Positions 1 through 5,883 are shown, numbered from the stretch's first letter. The stretch: 9,032 nucleotides of DNA from Actinomycetota bacterium (GCA_013812265.1 JACCTQ010000172.1:1-9032); one strand, 5' to 3'. Made by a program: numbers and translations. The notes: generated from the letters alone by a model not told the origin.

Positions 1-681
1 TTCCAGCGCAAGTGCTTCGGAAAGATCTTCGAGTTCAAGCAGAGAGGGGGCACGATCGTGTTCGTCTCGCACGATGCCACCGCCGTGGAGCGCCTCTGTG
101 AGCGTGCCGTTCTGCTCCGCGACGGCACGGTCGATTTCGACGGGCCTACGCACGACGCGATCTCTCGCTACCACCTCTTGCTCGCCGCCGAGCAGGATCC
201 CGAAGAGCGCAGCGTGGGCTTACGCGAGTGGGGTAGCGGGGAGGTGCGAATCGTCGAGGTGGAGCTGCTCGGGCCCGAGGACACACCGCGGCGGCAGTTC
301 CTCGCCGGCGAGCCGCTCACGCTTCGCCTGCGCGTGGTCTCCGAGGCGCCGATTCCGGCGCCTCGGCTCTCCTTCGAGCTACGCGGCGAAGGAGGCCTAC
401 TGCTCGCAGCCGGCGAACAGGACACGGCTGAGCTCGGCTGGCGTAACGAGGCCCTCGAGCACATCCTCCGCTTCGAGCTGGAGCGAATGCCCCTCGCCGA
501 GGGCCGGTTCCAGCTCCGCTTCGGGTTGGCGGACGCGACGGGAGAGCGCCTCTTCCACTGGCTCGACGACGCGGCCCGGTTTTTGGTGTACCCGGCAAGC
601 GGCGAGCGCGGCCCGCTTCGCCTCGAGGGGAAGTGGAGCACGGAGGAAATCGAGCCCGCCGCCGAAATGAGAGGTCGATGA
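1..681 (+). CDS. Polysaccharide-export ABC transporter ATPase, Wzt-like (3' part only)
   Basis: The reading frame is open from the first base, so the start, Walker A, signature and Walker B motifs lie outside the window; 226 codons remain. The visible part begins at the end of the nucleotide-binding domain. The beta-strand TIVFVSHD (about residues 18-25 of the fragment) carries the switch (H-loop) histidine, followed by AVLLRDGTVDFDGP, the usual end of an ABC ATPase. From about residue 80 onward, VRIVEVELLGPE to RLEGKWS looks like the beta-sandwich C-terminal domain of Wzt-type ATPases, which in known family members binds the non-reducing end of the exported O-antigen or teichoic-acid glycan. 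The likely role is ATP hydrolysis at the inner face of the membrane with a Wzm-type permease, which is not in the window. The stop overlaps the next start (ATGA), suggesting translational coupling. The family call is firm; the exact glycan is unknown. Confidence 0.85.
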   Translation, partial: FQRKCFGKIFEFKQRGGTIVFVSHDATAVERLCERAVLLRDGTVDFDGPTHDAISRYHLLLAAEQDPEERSVGLREWGSGEVRIVEVELLGPEDTPRRQFLAGEPLTLRLRVVSEAPIPAPRLSFELRGEGGLLLAAGEQDTAELGWRNEALEHILRFELERMPLAEGRFQLRFGLADATGERLFHWLDDAARFLVYPASGERGPLRLEGKWSTEEIEPAAEMRGR

Positions 682-965
682 GCTCGCGCACCTGCCCCGA
701 CTGGCCACAGCTGATGGAGCTGGCCCCCGACCTGCAGTTCAAGCACTACACGGTGGCCGAGGCGCGACTTCCCTCGGATTCCCTCGTCACGCTCGCGGAC
801 TTCCCGCTCGGCGACGTCGCGATCTGCTGCGACCTCGAGCACAACGTGTTCAACGCGGAGCACACCGATCCGAAGGTCGCAGTAGCTCTGCGGGCCACGC
901 ACTGGTTCGAGCTCGCAGAGTGGTCGACAACCGGCCCGGGCGCTGCCTACCGCGCGACGGGGTAG
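678..965 (+). CDS. Small protein of unknown function; N-terminal half of an amber-split HTH gene
   Basis: This 95-residue reading frame starts at an ATG that overlaps the ABC gene's stop (ATGA), with GAGAGG a few bases upstream as a plausible ribosome site. The protein is soluble, begins MSSRTCPDWPQLMELAPDLQ, and has two adjacent cysteines (AICCDLEHNVFNAEH) and a WFELAEW motif. I do not recognise the domain and assign no function. Codon use is high-GC like its neighbours, and the composition looks like a real protein. The frame ends at TAG (963-965), after which the same frame runs directly into a complete helix-turn-helix without another stop until 1167-1169. A single change TAG to GAG would give one 163-residue protein with a C-terminal HTH. 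I therefore read this as the front half of a broken, or possibly recoded, DNA-binding protein. The alternative is a free-standing 95-residue protein. Confidence 0.6.
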   Translation: MSSRTCPDWPQLMELAPDLQFKHYTVAEARLPSDSLVTLADFPLGDVAICCDLEHNVFNAEHTDPKVAVALRATHWFELAEWSTTGPGAAYRATG

Positions 966-1169
966 AAGATCGTCGCACTGCGAAAGCGGCTCGACCTGAC
1001 TCAGGAGGACCTGGCAAAGGCGGCCGGCATGAAGCAGCCGCAAATCGCCCGGATCGAGAAGGGGGATGTATCCCCGACCTGGGACACGCTTTCGCGCATC
1101 TTCGGCGCCGTCGGCGCCGAGGTCGACGTCAAGGTGCGCGTGCCCGGCGGGAAGCTTGTCAAGGTCTGA
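966..1169 (+). pseudogene. XRE-family helix-turn-helix segment lacking its own start (C-terminal half of the amber-split gene)
   Basis: In the same frame as the preceding ORF, codons 97-163 (numbered from the ATG at 678) encode KIVALRKRLDLTQEDLAKAA and then a helix with PQIARIEKGDVSPTWDTLSR. This is the classic XRE/Cro-type HTH: LTQEDLA as helix 2, the QPQIARIEKG recognition helix and the GxVSPTWDTL continuation. It ends with a short tail rich in valine and lysine (VDVKVRVPGGKLVKV). No ATG, GTG or TTG lies between the TAG at 963-965 and the start of the fold. The only downstream ATG (1029) falls inside the HTH and would remove helices 1-2. The domain therefore seems to depend on read-through, a non-standard start such as CTG at 978, or a lost sense codon at 963. 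Known XRE proteins with such short tails are often antitoxins or autorepressors, but no toxin gene is visible nearby. A sequencing error cannot be excluded. Confidence 0.65.
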
Positions 1170-1221
1170 TCGCCGAGCCAAGGAGTCTCAGTGGAGCCCG
1201 CTTCAGGCGGAATCGCAACCG

Positions 1222-1235
1222 AAGCGCCCGCGCTT
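1222..1235. repeat. Short inverted repeat AAGCG-CCCG-CGCTT
   Basis: Perfect 5-bp arms (1222-1226 and 1231-1235) flank a 4-base loop, in the gap between the HTH segment and nfeD. It could form a small hairpin and might act as a weak terminator for the upstream genes, but only three Ts follow and the stem is short. Function is not established. Confidence 0.3.
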
Positions 1236-1263
1236 TGAGATCTATCGCTCATGCTGGTAGAGG
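1235..1263 (+). promoter_or_regulatory. Possible sigma-70-type promoter upstream of nfeD
   Basis: TTGAGA (1235-1240) resembles a -35 box. After 17 bases comes TAGAGG (1258-1263), preceded by TGG as in extended -10 elements. The -10 lacks the usual final T, so the match is partial. A transcript from here would carry a leader containing the 1275-1290 palindrome. An alternative -10, TAGACT (1281-1286), lies inside that palindrome and would give a nearly leaderless mRNA. Confidence 0.25.
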
Positions 1264-1274
1264 CAACGGAGCTC

Positions 1275-1290
1275 TCTAAGTAGACTTAGA
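1275..1290. promoter_or_regulatory. 16-bp inverted repeat TCTAAGT-AG-ACTTAGA, candidate operator
   Basis: Two perfect 7-bp arms (1275-1281 and 1284-1290) are separated by AG. The site is AT-rich in a GC-rich neighbourhood and ends nine bases before the nfeD start at 1299. It contains TAGACT, which fits an actinobacterial -10 pattern (TAnnnT). The size and symmetry suit a dimeric regulator, and the HTH segment just upstream is an obvious candidate ligand. Both the operator role and the pairing are inference. Confidence 0.4.
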
Positions 1291-1298
1291 ACAACACG

Positions 1299-1724
1299 AT
1301 GTCCGCCTGGGTCATCTGGGTAATCGTCGCCGCCGCGCTTGCGGCCGGCGAGGTCCTGACGCTTGGTTTCCTGCTCGCCCCGATCGCTCTGGCGGCGGCC
1401 TTGACAGCCGTCGTGGCCCTTGTCGGAGGTGGGCTCGCGCTGCAGCTCGCGGCCTTCATCGTCGCCTCGCTCGCCTCGCTCGCCTTCATTCGGCCGATCG
1501 CGAAGCGACATCTGTACGCGCCGCCTCGCCTTCGCAGCGGGACTGCTGCGCTGGAAGGTACCCGGGGCGTCGTGGTCGAGCGTGTGGATGCCGACGGCGG
1601 CCGGGTGAAGATCGGGGGAGAGGTCTGGACGGCGCGCGCGTTCGCCGAGCATCAGGTGATAGAGCCGGGGGCTCGTGTCGAGGTCGCCAAAATCGAAGGC
1701 GCTACGGCGCTCGTCTACGAATAA
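1299..1724 (+). CDS. Short NfeD family membrane protein
   Basis: This 141-residue protein has two parts. Residues about 3-65 are strongly hydrophobic and fit two to three transmembrane helices (VIWVIVAAALAA; LLAPIALAAALTAVVALV; LQLAAFIVASLASLAF). Residues about 80-141 form the NfeD C-terminal OB-fold-like domain, with ALEGTRGVVVERVDADGG, VKIGGEVWTARAF and the closing PGARVEVAKIEGATALVYE. The long NfeD form with an N-terminal ClpP-like protease is absent; this is the short, protease-free type. Such proteins are typically encoded next to an SPFH protein and are thought to assist membrane-microdomain assembly, which matches the stomatin-like gene 12 bases downstream. The start at ATG 1299 places the first helix right at the N-terminus. 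There is no convincing Shine-Dalgarno sequence before it, and a palindrome sits just upstream. Confidence 0.88.
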   Translation: MSAWVIWVIVAAALAAGEVLTLGFLLAPIALAAALTAVVALVGGGLALQLAAFIVASLASLAFIRPIAKRHLYAPPRLRSGTAALEGTRGVVVERVDADGGRVKIGGEVWTARAFAEHQVIEPGARVEVAKIEGATALVYE

Positions 1725-1729
1725 AGGAG
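1723..1729 (+). promoter_or_regulatory. Strong Shine-Dalgarno site for the SPFH gene
   Basis: AAAGGAG overlaps the last base of nfeD's reading region and lies seven bases before the ATG at 1737. It fixes the start of the SPFH gene and contrasts with the absence of such a site before nfeD. Confidence 0.7.
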
Positions 1730-1736
1730 TGAAGTC

Positions 1737-2681
1737 ATGGCTGGGTTGATCGCCCTCGGGGTTATCGCGGTGTTCGTCTTGCTCGTCCTCAGTCGCTCGA
1801 TCAAGATCGTGCCGCAGGCACGCGCTGCACTCGTCGAGCGGCTGGGCCGGTACAACCGGACACTGGACTCCGGGCTCGCCATCGTCATCCCCTTCGTCGA
1901 TCGGGTGCGCCCGCTGGTCGACCTGCGCGAGCAGGTGGTGTCGTTCGCGCCTCAGCCCGTGATCACCGAGGACAACCTCGTCGTCCACATCGACACGGTC
2001 ATCTACTTCCAGGTGACCGATGCCAAGGCGGCGACCTACGAGATTGCGAACTTCATCTCCGCCATCGAGCAGCTCACCGTCACGACCTTGCGGAACGTGA
2101 TCGGCGGTATGACGCTCGAGGAGACGCTCACCTCGCGCGACGAGATCAACCAGCAGCTGCGCGGCGTACTCGACGAGGCGACGGGCAAGTGGGGCATCCG
2201 CGTCAACCGCGTCGAGCTGAAGGCGATCGACCCCCCGATGGGGATCCAGGAGGCTATGGAGAAGCAGATGCGAGCCGAGCGTGACCGGCGCGCGGCCATC
2301 CTCACCGCCGAGGGTGTGAAGCAGTCGCAGATCCTGACCGCCGAGGGCGAGAAGCAGAGCGCGATCCTGCGGGCCGAGGGCCAGCGCGAGTCGCAGATCC
2401 TCTCGGCCGAGGGGCAGTCACAGGCGATCGACACGGTCTTCCGGGCCATTCACGCGGGGAACCCGGATCCGCAGCTGCTTGCCTACCAGTACCTGCAGAT
2501 GCTGCCGCAGATCGCCCAGGGCGACTCGAACAAGGTCTGGATCATCCCAAGCGAGTTCGCCCAGGCGCTGGGGCAACTGGGGTCGATTCTCGGGCCGCGC
2601 GAAGCGCTGACCGGCAACAACGAGCCTGCGGGCGAGGCGCAGGCGGCCATACCCCCGGGCGAGACCAAGCCGCCAGGCTAG
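1737..2681 (+). CDS. SPFH/band-7 domain protein (stomatin/slipin-like)
   Basis: The 314-residue protein starts at an ATG seven bases after AAAGGAG. Residues 2-19 are a single membrane anchor (GLIALGVIAVFVLLVLS). It is followed by the SPFH domain: KIVPQARAALVERLGRYNRT, then PFVDRVRPLVDLREQVV, VITEDNLVVHIDTVIYFQV and the LRNVIGGMTLEETLTSRDEI block, which are hallmark stomatin-family segments. Residues about 172-187 enter a charged helix that contains four tandem units of about 11 residues built on ILxAEGxxxSQ (188-230). The tail is rich in proline and glycine. Family members form large oligomers on the inner membrane and organise membrane domains or control membrane proteases. The upstream nfeD partner supports that role here, with a 12-base gap and the same strand, so probably one operon. 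The exact subfamily (QmcA-like or slipin) is not resolved. Confidence 0.92.
   Translation: MAGLIALGVIAVFVLLVLSRSIKIVPQARAALVERLGRYNRTLDSGLAIVIPFVDRVRPLVDLREQVVSFAPQPVITEDNLVVHIDTVIYFQVTDAKAATYEIANFISAIEQLTVTTLRNVIGGMTLEETLTSRDEINQQLRGVLDEATGKWGIRVNRVELKAIDPPMGIQEAMEKQMRAERDRRAAILTAEGVKQSQILTAEGEKQSAILRAEGQRESQILSAEGQSQAIDTVFRAIHAGNPDPQLLAYQYLQMLPQIAQGDSNKVWIIPSEFAQALGQLGSILGPREALTGNNEPAGEAQAAIPPGETKPPG
2298..2426 (+). repeat. Four tandem 11-residue AEG repeats within the SPFH gene
   Basis: Codons 188-230 encode ILTAEGVKQSQ, ILTAEGEKQSA, ILRAEGQRESQ and ILSAEGQSQA. The DNA repeats in steps of 33 bases with some silent drift. Alanine-, glutamate- and glycine-rich helical repeats are normal in the stomatin C-terminal coiled-coil region and probably drive oligomer packing. 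Confidence 0.8.
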
Positions 2682-2688
2682 GCCCTAG
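2678..2688. repeat. Palindrome CTAGG-C-CCTAG carrying both convergent stop codons
   Basis: The stop of the SPFH gene (TAG, 2679-2681) and the stop of the opposite-strand PHP gene (CTA, 2685-2687) sit three bases apart inside a perfect 11-bp palindrome. No hairpin terminator separates the two genes, so their transcripts probably overlap. Confidence 0.6.
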
Positions 2689-4130
2689 CGCAGGGCAAGG
2701 ATCGCCTCCAGCGGCCGTGTGTTGACCACATCGGCGGCCGTGGCCCAGCCGCGGCGCGCCGTGGCAACCGCCAGCGGCATGTTGCCGAGCCCTCGGACCG
2801 AGTGAGCGTCGGTGGAGGTGACGATGGGGATGCCGGCCTCGACCGCGAGCCGGACGTGCTCGTCGCGCAGATCGAGGCGGTCCGGGAGACCATTCACCTC
2901 GAGCGCCGTCCCGGTCTCGCGCGCAACCTCGATCACGCGCTCGAGATCGAGAGCGTTCGGGGGGCGGTGGTTGATCAGCCGGCCGGTCGGGTGGCTCAGG
3001 GCCGACACGTGCGGGTTCCGGATCGCCTCCAGGACCCTTCGTGTCATCTCTGCGCGCGGCTGTCGCTGGCCTGCGTGGACGCTCGCCATCACCCAGTCGA
3101 GCTCGCGGAGGACGTCGTCGGGGAGGTCGAGCGTCCCGTCTGGCAGGATGTCGCACTCGATCCCCTTGAGCAGGCGGAACGGGGCCAGACGCGCATTCGT
3201 CGCGTCGATCTCCTCGCCCTGGCGGCGGACGTCGTCCGGGCCGAGCCCGGGTACGACGCGCACGTTCAGGGTGTGGTCGCAAACCGCCAGGTAGTCGTAG
3301 CCGAGCTCCCGGGCCGCAAGGCCCATGTCGTACACGCCTGCGCGCCCGTCGGACCACGTCGTGTGGCAATGGAGGTCGCCGCGGAGATCGGGCAGCTCGA
3401 GCAGCTCCGGCGGCGCGTCGCTGAACGGCCGCTCGCGGAGCTCCGGGGGGCAGTAGGGAAGGCCGAGCTGCCGGTAGACCGATGGCTCATCGGCCACCGA
3501 GGGCAGCGGCTCGAAGGCGTCGACGTAGGCCGCTGACCCTGTCGCCCGCATGAGCTCGGTCCCGAATGTCTGCGGAGTGGCCACGACGAGCTCGACCGGA
3601 ATGCCCTCCACCGTCACTCCGATCGCACGACGGCCCTCACGTTCGACGACCGCGACGATCTGAGGATGCCTCTCGAAGCGATCGATGATCGCTCCCGCGT
3701 GCTCGCCCCGGCACACGACCGCGAATGTCTCCGGCGCATCTTTCCAGCGGCGCACATCGCCCGCGATCTCTCCTCCGAGGTCCGCTGCGATCGCGTCCAG
3801 CAGCGCTCGCGCGCGGTGCAACAGGAGCGTTCGGGGCCGTTTCGGGGGCTCGGGACGCGCGAGCGCGTCGAGCAGCTTCTGCTCTGTCTTCGGGCCGACG
3901 CCCGGCACCGTGCGGAGCCGTCCTTCCGTCGCGGCCGCGCGAAACTCCGCCGCGGTGCGTACGCCGAGAGCGCGACCGATCTCGACGGCCCGCTTGGCGC
4001 TGAGGCCCAGGTAGCGCCCGAGCCCCACGAGCTCGGGGGAGACGGAGTCCTCCAGCTCCCGCAACTCCGCGATATCGCCGGTCTCCACGAGCTCGCGCAG
4101 CCGGGGCTTCGATCCCCGGGCCGATCCCAC
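2685..4130 (-). CDS. PolX-like DNA polymerase/PHP phosphoesterase (main frame, downstream of a frameshift)
   Basis: This 481-residue frame has four parts (numbered from the GTG at 4130). Residues 10-60 hold an altered helix-hairpin-helix region, and TVPGVGPKTEQKLLDAL (74-90) is a good HhH motif. Residues about 100-210 match the X-family polymerase core (EIAGDVRRWK; GVTVEGIPVELVV; PQTFGTELMRATGS). From 250 comes a PHP domain. The PHP metal ligands are visible: HCHTTWSDG (254-262), CDH (284-286), GIE (323-325), SVH (350-352), SHP (379-381), EVN (411-413) and TDAH (440-443). In active PolX two catalytic aspartates follow the RRxK segment as DxD; here the place reads PETF, and the third aspartate (VDL) is VEL. 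The polymerase therefore looks dead while the PHP 3'-5' exonuclease/phosphoesterase looks intact. The true N-terminus lies in another frame (see 4105-4317). A nearly complete protein could still be made from GTG 4130, but no strong ribosome site precedes it. Confidence 0.8.
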   Translation of the reverse strand: MGSARGSKPRLRELVETGDIAELRELEDSVSPELVGLGRYLGLSAKRAVEIGRALGVRTAAEFRAAATEGRLRTVPGVGPKTEQKLLDALARPEPPKRPRTLLLHRARALLDAIAADLGGEIAGDVRRWKDAPETFAVVCRGEHAGAIIDRFERHPQIVAVVEREGRRAIGVTVEGIPVELVVATPQTFGTELMRATGSAAYVDAFEPLPSVADEPSVYRQLGLPYCPPELRERPFSDAPPELLELPDLRGDLHCHTTWSDGRAGVYDMGLAARELGYDYLAVCDHTLNVRVVPGLGPDDVRRQGEEIDATNARLAPFRLLKGIECDILPDGTLDLPDDVLRELDWVMASVHAGQRQPRAEMTRRVLEAIRNPHVSALSHPTGRLINHRPPNALDLERVIEVARETGTALEVNGLPDRLDLRDEHVRLAVEAGIPIVTSTDAHSVRGLGNMPLAVATARRGWATAADVVNTRPLEAILALR

Positions 4131-4317
4131 GCAGCTCTCGAACCCGTCCTGCAGTCACGAGCTCGGCGATGGGCGCGGGAGTAGTGCGGATCAACTCGGC
4201 CGCCCGCCGGTAGGCCCTTGCGGTGTAGGCGTTGGCCTCGGCCAGCTCGAGCAGCGCCGCGAATGCCTCGAGCCGATCGGCGATGGCGCCGTTCGCGATC
4301 GCGTTTGGCGGTGACAC
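4105..4317 (-). pseudogene. N-terminal helix-hairpin-helix part of the PolX-like gene, out of frame with the rest
   Basis: On the minus strand from GTG 4317 (or ATG 4341) the frame reads SPPNAIANGAIADRLEAF, then LLELAEANAYTARAYRRAAE and RVRELRGIGPGIEA. This is the standard N-terminal 8-kDa/HhH domain of bacterial PolX. It then goes out of register. The family continues GIxARLRELVETG, and that continuation exists in the next frame starting at 4103. Removing one C from the run of four (plus-strand GGGG at 4103-4106) joins the two frames into a protein of about 543 residues, close to the usual PolX length of about 570. GTG 4317 is preferred as start because the domain begins right after it. ATG 4341 is possible and would overlap the cofC start codon. 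The frameshift is either a real mutation or a homopolymer sequencing error. Confidence 0.72.
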
Positions 4318-4324
4318 CGAGGGA

Positions 4325-4330
4325 TAGTCT
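4325..4330 (+). promoter_or_regulatory. Candidate -10 element for the F420 operon
   Basis: TAGTCT fits the actinobacterial TAnnnT pattern. It ends nine bases before the cofC ATG, which would put the transcript start at or within a few bases of the start codon. No convincing -35 box or properly spaced Shine-Dalgarno is visible, so leaderless or near-leaderless translation is possible. This is inference from spacing only. Confidence 0.3.
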
Positions 4331-4339
4331 CTCTGAGGC

Positions 4340-4951
4340 ATGACAGCGATCATCGTTCCCTACCGCGGGGCCACGGGCAAGCAGCGCCTTGCGCCGACGT
4401 CGGAGCTCGAGCGCTTCGCGCTCAGCCTCGCCATGCTCGCGGACGTGCTCCACGCGTGCACGCCGGTCGGCCCCACATGGCTCGTCACGGCCGACGAGGA
4501 GGCGGAGGCCCTGGCGACGCGGCTAGAGGTCCGGCTGGTGCGGGACTCCGGCGCAGGCCAGGGCGCGGCCGTGGCGGCTGGTCTTTCGGCGGCGGAGCCC
4601 GGTGCCGCGCTCGTCGTGAACGCGGATCTGCCCTGTGCCGAGCCGCGCGATCTGCTTGCCCTCCTCGGAGCGCTACCGGCCGACGGCATCGCCCTCGTCC
4701 GCGCTGCCGACGGTACTACGAACGCCCTTGCACTGGCCTCCAGCTCTCTCTTCCTCCCGCTCTACGGCCCGGGCAGCGAGCGGCGCTTCCGCGAGCATGC
4801 CGCCCGCCTCGGGGTGGAGGTCACGCTCGCCGACATCCCCAACCTCGCCGGCGACGTGGACACGTTCGCCGATCTCGAGCGCCTCGAGGCGCGCCTTGGG
4901 CCGAGCACGAGCGCCGCCCTCGCGGCGCTCCAACTCGAGCCCGTCCGTTGA
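4340..4951 (+). CDS. cofC: CofC/FbiD: phospholactate or phosphoenolpyruvate guanylyltransferase (F420 biosynthesis)
   Basis: The 203-residue protein resembles the MobA-like nucleotidyltransferase fold of CofC/FbiD. The N-terminus IIVPYRGATGKQRLAP (4-19) corresponds to the GTP-binding KxRL segment. VVNADLP (92-98) is the core nucleotide/metal motif, DGTTNAL (124-130) and GPGS (143-146) are family signatures, and GDVDTFADLERL (171-182) is the C-terminal motif. In known pathways the enzyme joins GTP with 2-phospho-L-lactate, phosphoenolpyruvate or 3-phosphoglycerate to make the activated donor used by CofD. Which acid this enzyme uses cannot be read from the sequence; phosphoenolpyruvate is common in actinobacteria. 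It is the first gene of a four-gene operon, and its TGA overlaps the cofD TTG. The ATG shares a CATG palindrome with a possible start of the divergent polX-like gene. Confidence 0.88.
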   Translation: MTAIIVPYRGATGKQRLAPTSELERFALSLAMLADVLHACTPVGPTWLVTADEEAEALATRLEVRLVRDSGAGQGAAVAAGLSAAEPGAALVVNADLPCAEPRDLLALLGALPADGIALVRAADGTTNALALASSSLFLPLYGPGSERRFREHAARLGVEVTLADIPNLAGDVDTFADLERLEARLGPSTSAALAALQLEPVR

Positions 4952-5883
4952 AGGTCGTCGTTCTCTCCGGAGGCGTGGGCGGTGCGCGCTTCCTGCGCGG
5001 GCTCGTGGAGGTCGTGGATCCGGGTGAGGTGACGGTGATCGGGAACGTGGGCGACGACCTGGAGGTGCTCGGGCTGCACGTCTCCCCCGATCTGGACTCC
5101 ATCGTCTACACGCTCGCAGGTCTCGGCGATGAACGGCGGGGTTGGGGACGGGCTGGCGAGACGTGGAACGCGCTCGCCGCCGCCGGTGAGCTCGGCGGCG
5201 AGACGTGGTTCCAGCTCGGCGACCGCGACATCGGCCTGCATCTGGTGCGCACCCAGGCGCTCGGATGGGGAGAGCCTCTCTCCGCAGTGACGAAGCGGCT
5301 CGCCGCCGCGTGTGGACTCGAGATCGTGCTCCTGCCTGCGACGGACGACCGCCTGCGCACGTGGCTCGCGACGCCGGCCGGCGATCTCCCGTTCCAGACG
5401 TGGTTCGTCGCGCGCGGGCATCGTGACGACGTGGATGCGATTCGGTTCGAGGGAGCCGAGCGGGCCACCGCCGCCCCGGGCGTTCTCGACGCTCTTGCGG
5501 CCGCCGACGTGATCCTCATCGCGCCGAGCAACCCGTATGTCAGCATCGGGCCGATTCTCGCCGTCTCGGAGATCCGGCAGGCGCTTGCTCGCCGCCGTGC
5601 TCCGGTCGTCGCCGTCAGCCCGCTCGTCGGCGGACGGGCCGTGAAGGGCCCGGCCGACAGGATGCTGGAGCGTCTGGCCGGCGGGACCTCGCCCGTACAC
5701 GTGGCCGGCTGCTACGCGGGCCTCGTGGACGCACTCCTCATCGACCACGCGGACGCATGGGGATGCGCGGCCGTGGAGGCCACGGGAGTGCGAGCTGTCG
5801 TCACTTCCACGCTCATGACTGATTGCAGGGCGAGCCGCCGGCTGGCGGAGACGGCCGTCGAGGCCGTGGCCGTGCTCTCGTGA
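4948..5883 (+). CDS. cofD: CofD/FbiA: 2-phospho-L-lactate transferase (F420 biosynthesis)
   Basis: Starting at TTG 4948, which overlaps the cofC stop (TTGA), the protein is 311 residues, the family's normal length. The TTG start is chosen because the conserved N-terminal strand and loop KVVVLSGGVGGARFLRGL follows at once. Other hallmarks are VIGNVGDD (30-37), SPDLDSIVYTLAG (46-58) with the Fo/metal-binding aspartate D50, RGWGRAGETW (64-73), WFQLGDRDIGLHLVRT (87-102), IAPSNPYVSIGPIL (191-204), SPLVGGRAVKGPA (224-236) and the C-terminal TSTLMTD. The enzyme transfers the phospho-acid moiety from the GDP-activated donor made by CofC to the deazaflavin Fo, giving F420-0 or dehydro-F420-0 in the cytoplasm. 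Its stop overlaps the npdG start (GTGA), so translation is probably coupled across the operon. Confidence 0.93.
   Translation: MKVVVLSGGVGGARFLRGLVEVVDPGEVTVIGNVGDDLEVLGLHVSPDLDSIVYTLAGLGDERRGWGRAGETWNALAAAGELGGETWFQLGDRDIGLHLVRTQALGWGEPLSAVTKRLAAACGLEIVLLPATDDRLRTWLATPAGDLPFQTWFVARGHRDDVDAIRFEGAERATAAPGVLDALAAADVILIAPSNPYVSIGPILAVSEIRQALARRRAPVVAVSPLVGGRAVKGPADRMLERLAGGTSPVHVAGCYAGLVDALLIDHADAWGCAAVEATGVRAVVTSTLMTDCRASRRLAETAVEAVAVLS

Noticed and set aside
966..1169. HigA-type antitoxin of a toxin-antitoxin pair with the 95-residue protein as toxin
   Set aside because: The upstream protein does not show RelE/HigB-type motifs I can recognise, and the halves are in one frame without a separate start, favouring one split gene.
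920..1279. Plus-strand frame of 119 codons across the HTH segment
   Set aside because: It is arginine- and glycine-rich shadow sequence; the frame with the clear XRE HTH is the coding one.
2802..3536. Plus-strand open frame opposite the PHP gene
   Set aside because: It mirrors the PHP coding frame, has no domain resemblance, and the PHP metal motifs on the minus strand show which strand is coding.
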